This document shows, piece by piece, positions 7,862-17,377 of a DNA stretch of 64,000 nt. Under the pieces are notes generated by a model. The model did not search any database, was not told the origin of the DNA, and worked only from the letters and a program-made list of their open reading frames with translations. Every line of letters begins with the position of its first letter. Positions within the stretch are counted from its first letter, which is position 1. Both the position numbers and the translations under genes were made by a program. Origin of the DNA: Rhodocyclaceae bacterium (GTDB lineage: Bacteria > Pseudomonadota > Gammaproteobacteria > Burkholderiales > Rhodocyclaceae); contig JAGWTC010000002.1 of NCBI GenBank assembly GCA_028869135.1, forward strand, positions 62,001-126,000, in the 5' to 3' direction.

Positions 7862-9178
7862 ATGCGCATTCATACTTTTCTGATTACCACCGCTTGCTTG
7901 GTGCTGAGCGGTCTGGCTCAAGCCGGCGTCAAGATCGAGCACTGGACGACGCCCACCGGCGCGCGCGTCTATTTCGTCGCCAGCGATGCCCTGCCCATTC
8001 TCGACGTGCAGGTCGATATCGCTGCCGGCAGCGCGCAGGACCCGGCGGGGAAGAGCGGCCTCGCATCGATCACCCGCGGTCTGCTGGATGCCGGCGTGCA
8101 GGCGGCAGCCGATGCGCCGGCGCTGGACGAGGAACAGATCGCCGGCCGCGTCGTCGATCTGGGCATCCGTCTCGGCGGTGGCGTAGACAGCGACCGCACC
8201 AGCTTGACCTTGCGCACGCTCGCGGATACTGAGCAGCGCAATGGCGGCCTGACCCTGCTGCGCCGCCTGCTGTCCGCGCCCAGCTTTCCGCAGGACGTCC
8301 TGACGCGCGAAAAGGCGCGCACCATCGCCGCGATTCAGGAGGCCGATACGCGTCCGGCAAGCGTGCTGTCCAGGCGCTTCGGCGCGGCGCTGTACGGCGA
8401 CCACCCCTACGGTCGCACGCCGTCGGTTGAAAGCGTCGGCGCCGTCACGCGCGACGATATCGTCGCCTTCCATCGCAACAACTACAGCAGCGCCGGTGCG
8501 GTGATTTCCATGATCGGCAACATCAGCCGGGCCGAGGCCGAAAGCATTGCCGCCGATCTGGCCGCGGCCTTGCCGAGCCATGCGCCGGTAGCCGCCATTC
8601 CTCCGGTATCGCGCCCCAAGGGCGAACTTGTCCGCATCGACCATCCCTCCACGCAGGCGCATATCGCCGTCGGCATGCCGGCGGTGAAGCGCAGCGACCC
8701 CGAGTACTACGCCTTGCTGGTGGGCAATTACACATTGGGCGGCGGCGGCTTTGTCTCGAAGCTGATGCAGGAGGTGCGCGAGAAGCGCGGCTACGCCTAC
8801 GACGTGCACTCCTACTTCGCGCCGCGCCTGCTCGAAGGCCCGTTCCAGATCGGCCTGCAGACGCGCCGCGAACAGGCCGATGCTGCGCTCAAGGTTGTGA
8901 ACACGGTGCTCGACGGCTATCTCAAGAACGGTCCCAGCGAAGCCGAGCTGGCCGCCGCCAAGAAGTTCTACATCGATGGCCTGGCGCTGCGCATCGATAG
9001 CAACGCCAAGCTGCTCGGCTATCTGTCGGCGATCGGTTTCTACGGCCTGCCGCTGAGCTATATCGACGACTATCCGAAGATCATCGGCTCGGTCACGGCC
9101 GAACAGGTGCGCGCCGCGTTTGCCAGTCATCTGAACAAGGACAATCTGGTGACCGTCATCGTGGGCGGGGATAAATGA
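7862..9178 (+). CDS. M16-family protein lacking the zinc motif (non-catalytic partner)
   Basis: A 438-residue secreted protein with a signal peptide (about 1-21) and two M16 domains. In the region where active members have HxxEH it reads KSGLASITRGLL, so it cannot bind zinc there. The substrate-binding R/Y region (REKRGYAYDVHSYFAP, about 300-315), typical of the non-catalytic partner, is present. It is encoded just after the catalytic M16 protein, and the two probably form a heterodimer by analogy with mitochondrial processing peptidase and other bacterial M16 pairs. Confidence 0.9.
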   Translation: MRIHTFLITTACLVLSGLAQAGVKIEHWTTPTGARVYFVASDALPILDVQVDIAAGSAQDPAGKSGLASITRGLLDAGVQAAADAPALDEEQIAGRVVDLGIRLGGGVDSDRTSLTLRTLADTEQRNGGLTLLRRLLSAPSFPQDVLTREKARTIAAIQEADTRPASVLSRRFGAALYGDHPYGRTPSVESVGAVTRDDIVAFHRNNYSSAGAVISMIGNISRAEAESIAADLAAALPSHAPVAAIPPVSRPKGELVRIDHPSTQAHIAVGMPAVKRSDPEYYALLVGNYTLGGGGFVSKLMQEVREKRGYAYDVHSYFAPRLLEGPFQIGLQTRREQADAALKVVNTVLDGYLKNGPSEAELAAAKKFYIDGLALRIDSNAKLLGYLSAIGFYGLPLSYIDDYPKIIGSVTAEQVRAAFASHLNKDNLVTVIVGGDK

Positions 9179-9257
9179 TCTTTCTCCCATCCCTCTTTCC
9201 CCGGAAGGGGGTGACTTCGGTTCGCCGCCGCGCGGCGGCCATTGAAAAGACCGCACG

Positions 9258-9785
9258 GTGAGCCGTATACGCATCACCGGCGGCACCCATCGCAGCCGAC
9301 AGATTCAGGTAATCGATGTCGGCGGGCTGCGGCCGACGCCGGACCGCGTACGCGAGACGCTGTTCAACTGGCTCGGGCAGGACCTGTCGGGCTGGCGCTG
9401 CCTGGACCTTTTTGCCGGCAGCGGCATTCTCGGTTTCGAGGCGGCTTCGCGCGGCGCCGACGAAGTGGTGCTGGTCGAGCGCGATGCGCGCGCCCTGCAG
9501 ACGCTCAAAAGCCATTTGACGGCCTTACAGTTGCCGAAGGCAAGGATAGTCGGCGGTGATGCGCTAAAATTCATATCCGACACGCGATTCGATCTGATCT
9601 TCCTTGATCCGCCCTACCACAAGGGCTGGCTGGACAAGGTGGCGCCCCTGCTGCCGCAATGGGCCGCGCCGGGCGCCCGCTTGTACGTCGAGGCCGAGCA
9701 TGAGATCGAAACGCTGGGCGCATGGAAAACGGTCAAGCGCGGCCAGGCCGGCCAGGTCCATTTTCACTTGCTGGAACAGGAGTAA
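9258..9785 (+). CDS. rsmD: 16S rRNA (guanine966-N2)-methyltransferase RsmD
   Basis: A 175-residue SAM-dependent methyltransferase that modifies G966 of 16S rRNA. The N-terminal GGTHRSRQI-like stretch, the VRETLFNWL region, the SAM-binding LDLFAGSGILGFEA (about 50-63) and the catalytic FLDPPYHKG motif (about 116-124) match the RsmD family. The start is GTG at 9258. It is followed 61 nt later by coaD, a common proteobacterial pairing. Confidence 0.95.
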   Translation: MSRIRITGGTHRSRQIQVIDVGGLRPTPDRVRETLFNWLGQDLSGWRCLDLFAGSGILGFEAASRGADEVVLVERDARALQTLKSHLTALQLPKARIVGGDALKFISDTRFDLIFLDPPYHKGWLDKVAPLLPQWAAPGARLYVEAEHEIETLGAWKTVKRGQAGQVHFHLLEQE

Positions 9786-9837
9786 GGCCGAGCGAGAGGG
9801 CGCATGCAGCGCCCCTGTGCAAGCCATCGTTTCTTAG

Positions 9838-10589
<752 letters not shown>

Positions 10590-10661
10590 GCCGGCTGCGA
10601 TTGACTTTGTGTTGCGGCCGTTGCGCTTAAAGAAACAGTAGGGGGTAGGCAAGCCTTTCAT

Positions 10662-10704
10662 GTTTTACTGTCCCTACTGTTTTTGGCAGCAGGGACAGTA
10701 AAAC
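10662..10704. repeat. 14-bp perfect inverted repeat at the 3' end of mutM
   Basis: Arms 10662-10675 and 10691-10704 are exact reverse complements separated by 15 nt. One arm lies inside the mutM coding sequence for its last zinc-finger cysteines and the other just beyond the stop codon. No T-run follows on either strand, so it is not a standard terminator; it may stabilise the 3' end of the mutM mRNA or stop convergent readthrough from the ferredoxin gene. Confidence 0.8.
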
Positions 10705-11486
10705 GTTGCCCGTTGTCCTTGCATGATGCGTTTGATCGTTGTTCCGCAAATGCGGCAAGGTAATCCGTCGCGGCCGTAGACGAAATACTCCTGCTGAAAG
10801 TAGCCGGAGCTGCCGTCCGAATGGATGAAGTCACGCAAGGAGCTGCCGCCCTTGGCGATGGCGGCGGTCAGCGTGGCCTTGATCTCCGGTACCAGCCGTT
10901 CGAGGCGCCGCAGCGAAACCTTGTTGGCGGCGATCGTGGGGTTGATGCGTGCCCGGAACAGGCTTTCCGATGCGTAGATATTGCCGATGCCGACGACCAG
11001 ATGCCCGTCCATCAGCGTCGGCTTGATCGGCGTGCCGCGCTTCTTCAGCGCGGCGTGCAGCCATCTGGCGGTGAAGGCGTCGGCCAGCGGCTCGGGTCCC
11101 AGCACATCGAGCAGGGCGTGGCTTTCCGCGCCGGGCAGCCACAGCGCCGAGCCGAAACGGCGCGGGTCGCGCAGGCGCAGCACGGTTGTGCCGAACACCA
11201 GATCGAGATGGTCGTGTTTCTCCGGAGCGCTGGTCGCCGGCAAGAGGCGCAGGCTGCCGCTCATGCCGAGATGCAGCAGCAGGCGGCCGTGTTCGAAATT
11301 CAGCAGCAGATACTTGGCACGCCGTTCGACCGACTGCAATACCCTGTCACACAACAACACATGCAGATCGGCGGGAATCGGGTAACGTAGCTTGGGGGTA
11401 CGCGCGACGACGGCCGTCACCCGCCGGCCGGTCAGGCCGGGGGCGATGCCAAGGCGCGTGACTTCGACTTCGGGAAGTTCGGGCAT
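10674..11486 (-). CDS. mutM: Formamidopyrimidine-DNA glycosylase (8-oxoguanine repair)
   Basis: A 270-residue bifunctional glycosylase/AP lyase that excises 8-oxoguanine and formamidopyrimidines. The catalytic N-terminus PELPEVEV (Pro1 after Met removal, Glu2) fixes the start at ATG 11486; an upstream ATG at 11525 would bury this proline and cannot be right. The helix-two-turn-helix region NIYASESLFRARI and the C-terminal zinc finger with cysteines in CRIC and CPCC are intact. It is convergent with coaD/ferredoxin and divergent from the TPR protein gene. Confidence 0.97.
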   Translation of the reverse strand: MPELPEVEVTRLGIAPGLTGRRVTAVVARTPKLRYPIPADLHVLLCDRVLQSVERRAKYLLLNFEHGRLLLHLGMSGSLRLLPATSAPEKHDHLDLVFGTTVLRLRDPRRFGSALWLPGAESHALLDVLGPEPLADAFTARWLHAALKKRGTPIKPTLMDGHLVVGIGNIYASESLFRARINPTIAANKVSLRRLERLVPEIKATLTAAIAKGGSSLRDFIHSDGSSGYFQQEYFVYGRDGLPCRICGTTIKRIMQGQRATFYCPCCQKQ

Positions 11487-11558
11487 GGTCAGAGAAGCGC
11501 TAGGGAACCTGCTAACATGCCCCAATTCTAAAGAATGAATCCAGTCAACGACCGCGCC

Positions 11559-13316
11559 ATGAAACTGCGTTATTGCCGTCCTCGTATTTCCGCCCTGCTG
11601 GGAACACTCCTGCTGGGCTATGTCGCAGTCGCCGGCGCCGCTGACGAACCCCCGGCGGATGAGGGCCGGAAGGCTATTGCCGCCGCCGTGCAGGCCGAGG
11701 ATCAGAAAGGCATCTTCGGCGCCGCGCCGGTCGTCGACCTGACGCCGGAAATCCTGTATCAGTTCATGTTTGCCGAGATTGCCGGCGCGCGCGGCCAGAT
11801 ACCGCTGTCGGTGGCGGCCTATCTCGATCTGGCGCGCAGCACGCGCGACCCCCAGATCGCCAAGCGCGCAGCCGAGGTGGCCCTAGGCGCCCGCCAGTAC
11901 GACGCGGCCCTGTCCGCGACCCGCATCTGGGTGGAGCAGGATCCGAATTCGGTGGCGGCACAGCAGATGATGGTGACGCTGGCGGCTGCCTTCGGGCGGC
12001 TGGACGAGGTGAGCGAGCATCTGGCGCGCTCGCTGGCGCTCGACCCGGACGGCGTTCCGGGCGCGCTGATGCGTCTTAACCGGCTGTTGGCCAGGGTTCA
12101 GGACAAGACGGCGGTGTACAAGGTGGTGGTCGACGCTTCCGAACCCTATCTGCAACTGCCCGAAGCGCACTTCGCCCGCGCCCAGGCCGCTTATGCAGCA
12201 AAGGACATGGCGCAGGCGCAGGCCGACATAGACCAGGCATTGGCCATGCGCCCCAACTGGGAGTTCGCCATCCTGTTCAAGGCCATGCTGGCGCAGGCGA
12301 ATGCTGCCGATGTGGTCTCCATCCTGCAGCCTTTCGTGCGCGCCTATCCGGAAGCCATGGATGCGCGCCTGGGGCTGGCGCGCGCGCTGGTGGCGGAACG
12401 GCGTTTCGATGAAGCGCTGTCCGAATTCAAGACCGTGCAGGCGCAACAGCCGATGAACCCCGACGTGATCTACGCCGTCGGCCTTTTGTCGATGCAGGCG
12501 CACGACCTCGATACCGCTGAAGCCCAACTGACGCGCCTGATCGACATGAACTATTCGGAAAGCAATCTGGTGCGAACCTATCTGGGCCAGATTGCGGAGG
12601 AAAAAAAGGATTTCAAGGCGGCGGCCAACTGGTACGCCGGCGTCACGCCGAGCGCCCAGTACATGCCGGCGCAATCGCGCGCGGCGCAGCTCACGGCCAA
12701 GCTGGGCGACTTCGACGGGGCGCGGGCGATTCTGCACAAGATCAAGCCCAAGGACGAGGCCACGCAGGTTCAGCTCATTCTTGCCGAGGCTGGCCTGCTG
12801 CGCGAAGCGAACCGGAATGACGAGGCTTATGCCTTCCTCAACAAATCCCTGACGGCCCGGCCGAGCGAGCCCGAACTGCTGTACGAAACCGCGCTGGCGG
12901 CGGATCGCATCAGTAAATTCGAGATCGCCGAGCAACTGTGGCAGAAGCTCATCAAGATCAAGCCGGACCACGCCCATGCCTACAATGCGCTGGGCTACTC
13001 CATGGCCGAGCGCGGCGTGCGACTGGAAGAGGCGCAGCATCTGATCGACAAGGCGCTGGCCTTGCAGCCCGACGACCCCTTCATACTGGACAGCAAGGGC
13101 TGGGTGCAATTCCGTCTCGGCAACAAGCAGGCCGCGCTGGAAACACTGCAGAAGGCCTTCAACAAGCGCCCTGACCCCGAAATCGCCGCCCATCTAGGCG
13201 AGGTGCTATGGTCGCTCGGCCGCAAGGATGATGCGCGCAAGGTATGGGCCGACGCGGCCCGTCAGAGCCCAGGCAATCAGGCGCTGGCCGATACCATCAA
13301 GAAATACCTGCCTTGA
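11559..13316 (+). CDS. Exported tetratricopeptide-repeat protein
   Basis: A protein of about 585 residues with a signal peptide (cleavage near VAGAADE) and a chain of TPR-like helix pairs along its length; the clearest are near 440-540, for example HAYNALGYSMAERG and FILDSKGWVQFRLGN. TPR arrays mediate protein-protein contacts; no catalytic domain is seen. It lies immediately upstream of lolB and ispE and overlaps lolB, an arrangement typical of betaproteobacteria, which suggests a cell-envelope role. An upstream in-frame ATG at 11535 is possible; neither start has a good ribosome site. Confidence 0.85.
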   Translation: MKLRYCRPRISALLGTLLLGYVAVAGAADEPPADEGRKAIAAAVQAEDQKGIFGAAPVVDLTPEILYQFMFAEIAGARGQIPLSVAAYLDLARSTRDPQIAKRAAEVALGARQYDAALSATRIWVEQDPNSVAAQQMMVTLAAAFGRLDEVSEHLARSLALDPDGVPGALMRLNRLLARVQDKTAVYKVVVDASEPYLQLPEAHFARAQAAYAAKDMAQAQADIDQALAMRPNWEFAILFKAMLAQANAADVVSILQPFVRAYPEAMDARLGLARALVAERRFDEALSEFKTVQAQQPMNPDVIYAVGLLSMQAHDLDTAEAQLTRLIDMNYSESNLVRTYLGQIAEEKKDFKAAANWYAGVTPSAQYMPAQSRAAQLTAKLGDFDGARAILHKIKPKDEATQVQLILAEAGLLREANRNDEAYAFLNKSLTARPSEPELLYETALAADRISKFEIAEQLWQKLIKIKPDHAHAYNALGYSMAERGVRLEEAQHLIDKALALQPDDPFILDSKGWVQFRLGNKQAALETLQKAFNKRPDPEIAAHLGEVLWSLGRKDDARKVWADAARQSPGNQALADTIKKYLP

Positions 13317-13858
13317 TCCGGCGACTGTTTGTCCTCGCGTTGAGCCTGCTCCTATGCGGGCCGGCGCTGGCTGAAGCGCCGTTCAGCCTGTCCGGCCGCA
13401 TCTCCATCCGCCAGCAGGACCAGGCCTACCACGGCACACTGAGCTGGCGCCATACTGCGCACACCGACGAGCTCACGCTGAGCGGGCCGCTGGGGCAGGG
13501 CGCAGCCGAATTGCGGCGCGACGGCGAACATGCCGTGCTGCAACTGCCGAATGGCGAACGCCACGAGGCCGACACGCTGCAGGAACTGGCCGATCGCCTG
13601 TTCGGGGCGTCGCTGCCGATCGCGAGCCTGCCCGACTGGATACGCGGCGTGGCGCCCGACGCGCAGCGGGATGAGCAGAATCGTCCGCGCCGACTGGTGA
13701 CGCCCGATTACTGGACTATCGAATGGTTACGCTACGACGACGATGGCCGCCCGCAACTGCTCTCGCTGGAAAGCCAGGATGTCGGCGTGCGTCTGCGCAT
13801 AGACAGTTGGATCGATAGTGCCGACGATACGGCGAACGCCGCCGGAGCGACGCCATGA
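13313..13858 (+). CDS. lolB: Outer-membrane lipoprotein receptor LolB-like protein without a canonical lipobox
   Basis: A 181-residue protein matching the LolB core (FSLSGRISIRQ, then a beta-rich barrel with SLPDWIRG) and in the conserved place before ispE. LolB receives lipoproteins from LolA and inserts them in the outer membrane. The start is TTG at 13313, overlapping the TPR stop. The signal sequence reads LALSLLLCGPALAEAP: the only cysteine is preceded by LLL rather than the required small residue, while GPALA-EA looks like an ordinary signal peptidase I site. This copy may therefore be soluble in the periplasm rather than membrane anchored. The family call is fairly secure; the anchoring call is inference. 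Confidence 0.85.
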   Translation: MIRRLFVLALSLLLCGPALAEAPFSLSGRISIRQQDQAYHGTLSWRHTAHTDELTLSGPLGQGAAELRRDGEHAVLQLPNGERHEADTLQELADRLFGASLPIASLPDWIRGVAPDAQRDEQNRPRRLVTPDYWTIEWLRYDDDGRPQLLSLESQDVGVRLRIDSWIDSADDTANAAGATP

Positions 13859-14682
13859 AGGCCTGGCCGGCACCCGCCAAGCTGAATCTGTTCCTGCACA
13901 TCGTGGGTCGCCGCGCCGACGGCTATCACTTGTTGCAGACCGTGTTCCGCTTTATCGATTACGGCGACAGCCTGTATTTCGCGGTGCGCGATGATGGCGT
14001 CGTTGCGCTTGAGAATCCGCTGCCCGGCGTGTCGCCGGAACAGGATCTGACTGCGCGCGCCGCACGCCTCCTGCAGCAGGCGGCCGGCGTGAAACAGGGC
14101 GTGACCATTCGCATCGAAAAGCGCCTGCCCATGGGCGGGGGGCTCGGCGGCGGCAGCTCCGATGCGGCGACCACGCTGGTGGCGCTCAATCATCTGTGGC
14201 AGGCGGGGCTCACTCGTCGGCAGCTCGAAACCCTGGGGCTGCAGCTTGGCGCCGACGTGCCGATTTTCGTGCACGGCCATGCGGCGTTTGCCGAAGGTGT
14301 AGGCGAGGCTTTTACCGACGTCGAGCTGCCCGAGGCGTGGTATCTGGTGCTGGTGCCGCCGGTCGGCGTCCCGACGCCCGCGATTTTCGGCGCCGCCGAC
14401 TTGCGCCGCGATACGCCGGCCATGCGTCCCCAGGACTGGCGCCCGGGCATGGGGCATAACGACATGGAGCCGGTGGCGGCGCGCCTGCATCCGGAAGTCC
14501 AGGCGCATCTGGACATGCTTGGGGCGTATGGAACGCCGCGCATGAGCGGCTCCGGCGCTTGCGTGTTTGCAGAGTTCATGGCCGAAGCGGCGGCGCAGGC
14601 GGCGCTGGCCGCCCTGCCTTCCGGTGTGCGCGGCTTTGTCGCGCGCGGTTTGACGACGCATCCATTGGCGGCGCTTTCCTGA
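13855..14682 (+). CDS. ispE: 4-diphosphocytidyl-2-C-methyl-D-erythritol kinase
   Basis: A 275-residue GHMP kinase of the non-mevalonate isoprenoid pathway. It has the N-terminal APAKLNLFLHIVGRRADGYH block (about 5-24), the ATP-binding PMGGGLGGGSSDAATTL loop (about 92-108) and the C-terminal MSGSGACVF motif (about 231-239). ATG 13855 overlaps the lolB stop as ATGA. It is followed by tRNA-Gln, prs and rplY, the conserved order in betaproteobacteria. Confidence 0.96.
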   Translation: MKAWPAPAKLNLFLHIVGRRADGYHLLQTVFRFIDYGDSLYFAVRDDGVVALENPLPGVSPEQDLTARAARLLQQAAGVKQGVTIRIEKRLPMGGGLGGGSSDAATTLVALNHLWQAGLTRRQLETLGLQLGADVPIFVHGHAAFAEGVGEAFTDVELPEAWYLVLVPPVGVPTPAIFGAADLRRDTPAMRPQDWRPGMGHNDMEPVAARLHPEVQAHLDMLGAYGTPRMSGSGACVFAEFMAEAAAQAALAALPSGVRGFVARGLTTHPLAALS

Positions 14683-14706
14683 TGTGCGACTTTTTTGTCG
14701 TTGGTC

Positions 14707-14735
14707 TTGACCAAATTCGATTTTCACTGGATAAT
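14707..14735 (+). promoter_or_regulatory. Sigma-70 promoter for tRNA-Gln and probably prs
   Basis: TTGACC (14707-14712) and GATAAT (14730-14735) are separated by 17 nt, giving a start near 14742, about 37 nt before the tRNA. No separate strong promoter is visible between the tRNA and prs, so prs may share this transcript. Confidence 0.65.
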
Positions 14736-14778
14736 TCGCGTCCTTTCGGCGGTACCCGATTTGTGGTGTAGCTGATGT

Positions 14779-14855
14779 TGGGGAGTCGCCAAGCTGGTTA
14801 AGGCACCGGATTTTGATTCCGGCATGCGAAGGTTCGAATCCTTCCTCCCCAGCCA
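14779..14855 (+). tRNA. tRNA-Gln (anticodon UUG)
   Basis: The acceptor arm TGGGGAG pairs with CTCCCCA. The anticodon stem CCGGA/TCCGG encloses a loop with TTG, and the T-arm contains GGTTCGAATCC. The discriminator G and CCA end are encoded. It lies between ispE and prs as in many betaproteobacteria. Confidence 0.96.
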
Positions 14856-14933
14856 ACATGAATTCACATGCCGCGGGCAGATGACTCATCTGTCCGCTTT
14901 TGCTTTTTACAGCACCGTTGTGTCGAGACAGAT

Positions 14934-15884
14934 ATGGCCTACGACAGCCTGATGGTATTCACCGGCAACGCCAACCCGAAACTGGCGGCCGACGTGGTCA
15001 AGCGACTGAACATTTCGCTCGGTCGCGCAACCGTAGGCCGTTTTTCCGACGGCGAAGTCAATGTCGAGCTGCTCGAACATGTGCGCGGCCGCGATGTCTT
15101 CGTGCTGCAGTCGACCTGCGCGCCGACCAACGACAGCCTGATGGAGCTGATGGTGCTGGTGGATGCGCTGAAGCGCGCCTCGGCCGGCCGCATCACCGCC
15201 GCCATTCCCTACTTCGGCTATGCGCGTCAGGACCGCCGTCCGCGTTCCGCCCGCGTGGCGATCACCGCCAAGGTCGTCGCCAACATGCTGCAGGCCGTCG
15301 GCGTGGACCGTGTCCTGACCGTCGACCTGCATGCCGACCAAATTCAGGGCTTCTTCGACATTCCTGTCGACAATATCTACGCCACGCCCATCCTGCTGGG
15401 CGACGTGTGGAAACAGCGCCACGAGAACCTGATGGTGGTGTCGCCGGACGTCGGCGGCGTGGTCCGCGCCCGCGCGCTGGCCAAGCGCCTCGAATGCGAT
15501 CTGGCCATCATCGACAAGCGTCGTCCGAAGGCCAATGTGTCCGAGGTCATGCACATCATCGGCGATGTGACCGGCCGCACCTGCATCATCATGGATGACA
15601 TGGTGGATACCGCCGGCACCCTGTGCAAGGCCGCCGACGCATTGAAGAATCACGGCGCCGCCCGCGTGCTGGCCTACTGCACGCACCCGGTCTTGTCCGG
15701 CAGCGCGGTGGAACGCATCAAGGAGTCGGTACTGGACGAGCTGGTCGTCACCGACACCATTCCGCTGCGCGACGACGCCAAGGCCAGCGGCAAGATTCGC
15801 CAGATTTCGATTGCCGAGCTTCTTGCCGAAACGATGCTGCGGATTTCGACTGAGTCTTCGGTTTCTTCACTGTTCATGGATTGA
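14934..15884 (+). CDS. prs: Ribose-phosphate pyrophosphokinase
   Basis: A 316-residue class I PRPP synthetase, making PRPP from ribose 5-phosphate and ATP for nucleotide, His and Trp synthesis. Visible are the SDGEVNVE stretch near residue 39, the flexible-loop [11 protein letters not shown] (about 97-107), a metal-binding [11 protein letters not shown] (about 130-140) and the PRPP-binding [11 protein letters not shown] loop (about 219-229). ATG 14934 (MAYDSLMVF) is the start conserved in the family; the longer reading to 14868 runs into the tRNA leader. It is separated from rplY by a 224-nt hairpin-rich spacer. Confidence 0.97.
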   Translation: MAYDSLMVFTGNANPKLAADVVKRLNISLGRATVGRFSDGEVNVELLEHVRGRDVFVLQSTCAPTNDSLMELMVLVDALKRASAGRITAAIPYFGYARQDRRPRSARVAITAKVVANMLQAVGVDRVLTVDLHADQIQGFFDIPVDNIYATPILLGDVWKQRHENLMVVSPDVGGVVRARALAKRLECDLAIIDKRRPKANVSEVMHIIGDVTGRTCIIMDDMVDTAGTLCKAADALKNHGAARVLAYCTHPVLSGSAVERIKESVLDELVVTDTIPLRDDAKASGKIRQISIAELLAETMLRISTESSVSSLFMD

Positions 15885-15926
15885 GGGTAGCAACGGAGTC
15901 GTTCAGACACTACGACTCAGCCGAAA

Positions 15927-16063
15927 CCCGCCCAAATTGAAACGCAAAGGGGCTACCGCCCCTTTGGAATCCCCTTCAGCGAGATGCTTCGCATTCGCTG
16001 CAAAAGGATGGAGTGAATCCGGAGGATTTTCCTCCGAACCCCTTCGCGCAAGCGAAGGTTTTT
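15927..16063 (+). repeat. Hairpin-rich intergenic repeat, copy A (prs-rplY spacer)
   Basis: This spacer begins CCCGCCCA and ends AGGTTTTT, like a related element at 52437-52523 between ftsA and ftsZ. It holds four hairpins in tandem: 15945-15966 (9-bp stem), 15977-16000 (one bulge), 16020-16036 (7-bp stem, TTT loop) and the terminator-like 16041-16063. The first stem differs in sequence from the matching stem in copy B but stays fully paired in both, which argues for a conserved structure. Confidence 0.65.
16041..16063 (+). terminator. Rho-independent terminator or attenuator before rplY
   Basis: CCTTCGC and GCGAAGG form a 7-bp stem with a GCAA tetraloop followed directly by TTTTT. It lies 45 nt before the rplY start, so it either ends the prs transcript or attenuates transcription into rplY. 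Confidence 0.75.
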
Positions 16064-16108
16064 AACCCCCGGTCTGGTCGCGGAACGGGTTATTTTGGAG
16101 TAGTAAAA

Positions 16109-16738
16109 ATGTCTATCGAATTTAACGCAACGAAGCGTACCCTGCAGGGCACCGGAGCGAGCCGCCGCCTGCGCAACGCTGGCCGTTTCCCCGGCATCGT
16201 TTATGGCGCCGACAAGGCTCCGCTCGCAGTCGAGTTTGACCACAACGAGCTGTATCACCTGCTGCGTCAGGAAGCCTTCCATTCGTCCGTGCTGACCATG
16301 AATCTGGAAGGCGCCAAGGAAACCGTGATCCTGCGCGACGTGCAGCGTCACCCCTTCCGCCAGCTCGTGCTGCACATCGACCTGCAACGCGTCGACGCCA
16401 CCCACAAGATCCACACCAAGATCCCGTTCCACTTCGTGAACGCCGACATGGCGCCTGGCGTCAAGCTGCATGGCGGCATCATCTCGCACGTTTTGAACGA
16501 GCTGGACGTCAAGTGCCTGCCGGGCAATCTGCCTGAGTTCATCGAAGTCGACCTGAAGGATCTGGATGTCGGTCACTCGATCCACGTTTCGCAGCTCAAG
16601 CTGCCGAATGGCGTCGAAGCCAACCTGCACAAGGGTGAAGACCCCGTCGTCGCAGCGCTGGCGATCCCGCGTGGCGCGCTGGCCCAGGAAGCAGCCGATG
16701 CTGAAGCAGCCGCACCGGCCGCAGCCGACAAGAAGTAA
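16109..16738 (+). CDS. rplY: Ribosomal protein bL25 (long CTC form)
   Basis: A 209-residue bL25 of the CTC type. An N-terminal 5S rRNA-binding L25 domain (about 1-95, with [18 protein letters not shown]) is followed by the C-terminal TL5-like beta domain (about 100-190) and an Ala-rich tail. It binds 5S rRNA in the large ribosomal subunit. ATG 16109 has TTGGAG as ribosome site. It is followed 9 nt later by pth, the usual pairing. Confidence 0.96.
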   Translation: MSIEFNATKRTLQGTGASRRLRNAGRFPGIVYGADKAPLAVEFDHNELYHLLRQEAFHSSVLTMNLEGAKETVILRDVQRHPFRQLVLHIDLQRVDATHKIHTKIPFHFVNADMAPGVKLHGGIISHVLNELDVKCLPGNLPEFIEVDLKDLDVGHSIHVSQLKLPNGVEANLHKGEDPVVAALAIPRGALAQEAADAEAAAPAAADKK

Positions 16739-16747
16739 TACCGATTG

Positions 16748-17326
16748 ATGACGCAAGCCAACTTGCGTTTGATCGTCGGCCTCGGGAACCCCGGGGCCGA
16801 ATATTCCGAAACCCGGCATAACGCCGGGTTTTGGTTTTGTGAGCGGCTCGCGCGCGAACTTGCCGCACCGCTGAATCACGAAAACCGATTCCACGGCATT
16901 GCCGGCAACAGCCGCAGCGCCGGCATGTGGATACTGCTCCCGCAGACTTTCATGAATCGTTCCGGTCTGGCGGTTCGAGCCTTGGCGCAGTTCTACAAGA
17001 TCGCACCGCAGGAAATTCTCGTCGTCCACGACGAGCTTGACATCCCCCCGGGCCAGATGCGCCTCAAGTTCGGCGGCAGCTCCGGCGGCCATAACGGCCT
17101 CAAGGACATTACTGCGCACCTCGGCACCCAGGACTATTGGCGCTTGCGTATCGGCATCGGCCATCCGGGCGACCGCAGCGAGGTTGTGAATTTCGTACTC
17201 AAGCCGCCGCGACGCGAAGAACGGGAGGCAATTGATGCCGCCCTCGACCGCGCCCTGTTAGCATGGCCCCATTTGCAAGGCGCAGACTTCAGCGCGGCCA
17301 TGCAGAAACTGAACAACCGCAACTGA
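16748..17326 (+). CDS. pth: Peptidyl-tRNA hydrolase
   Basis: A 192-residue enzyme that releases tRNA from prematurely dissociated peptidyl-tRNA. The N-terminal [20 protein letters not shown] carries the catalytic His at about residue 25; the second block FMNRSG and the [11 protein letters not shown] stretch are also conserved. ATG 16748 is preferred over an overlapping TTG at 16745. It ends 51 nt before the TonB-dependent receptor gene. Confidence 0.96.
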   Translation: MTQANLRLIVGLGNPGAEYSETRHNAGFWFCERLARELAAPLNHENRFHGIAGNSRSAGMWILLPQTFMNRSGLAVRALAQFYKIAPQEILVVHDELDIPPGQMRLKFGGSSGGHNGLKDITAHLGTQDYWRLRIGIGHPGDRSEVVNFVLKPPRREEREAIDAALDRALLAWPHLQGADFSAAMQKLNNRN

Positions 17327-17377
17327 ACGCAGGGGAGAGCTGGCCCGAGGGCCTGCCTGCGCCCGGTTTGTGGCGGC

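Noticed and set aside
9180-9240. C/G-rich hairpin-like spacer before rsmD, similar to one at about 56485
   Set aside because: Shared C-run/G-run composition only; too short and simple to call a repeat family.
17327-17377. Cobalamin riboswitch or Fur box upstream of the TonB-dependent receptor
   Set aside because: The 51-nt spacer is too short for the riboswitch and shows no Fur-like palindrome.
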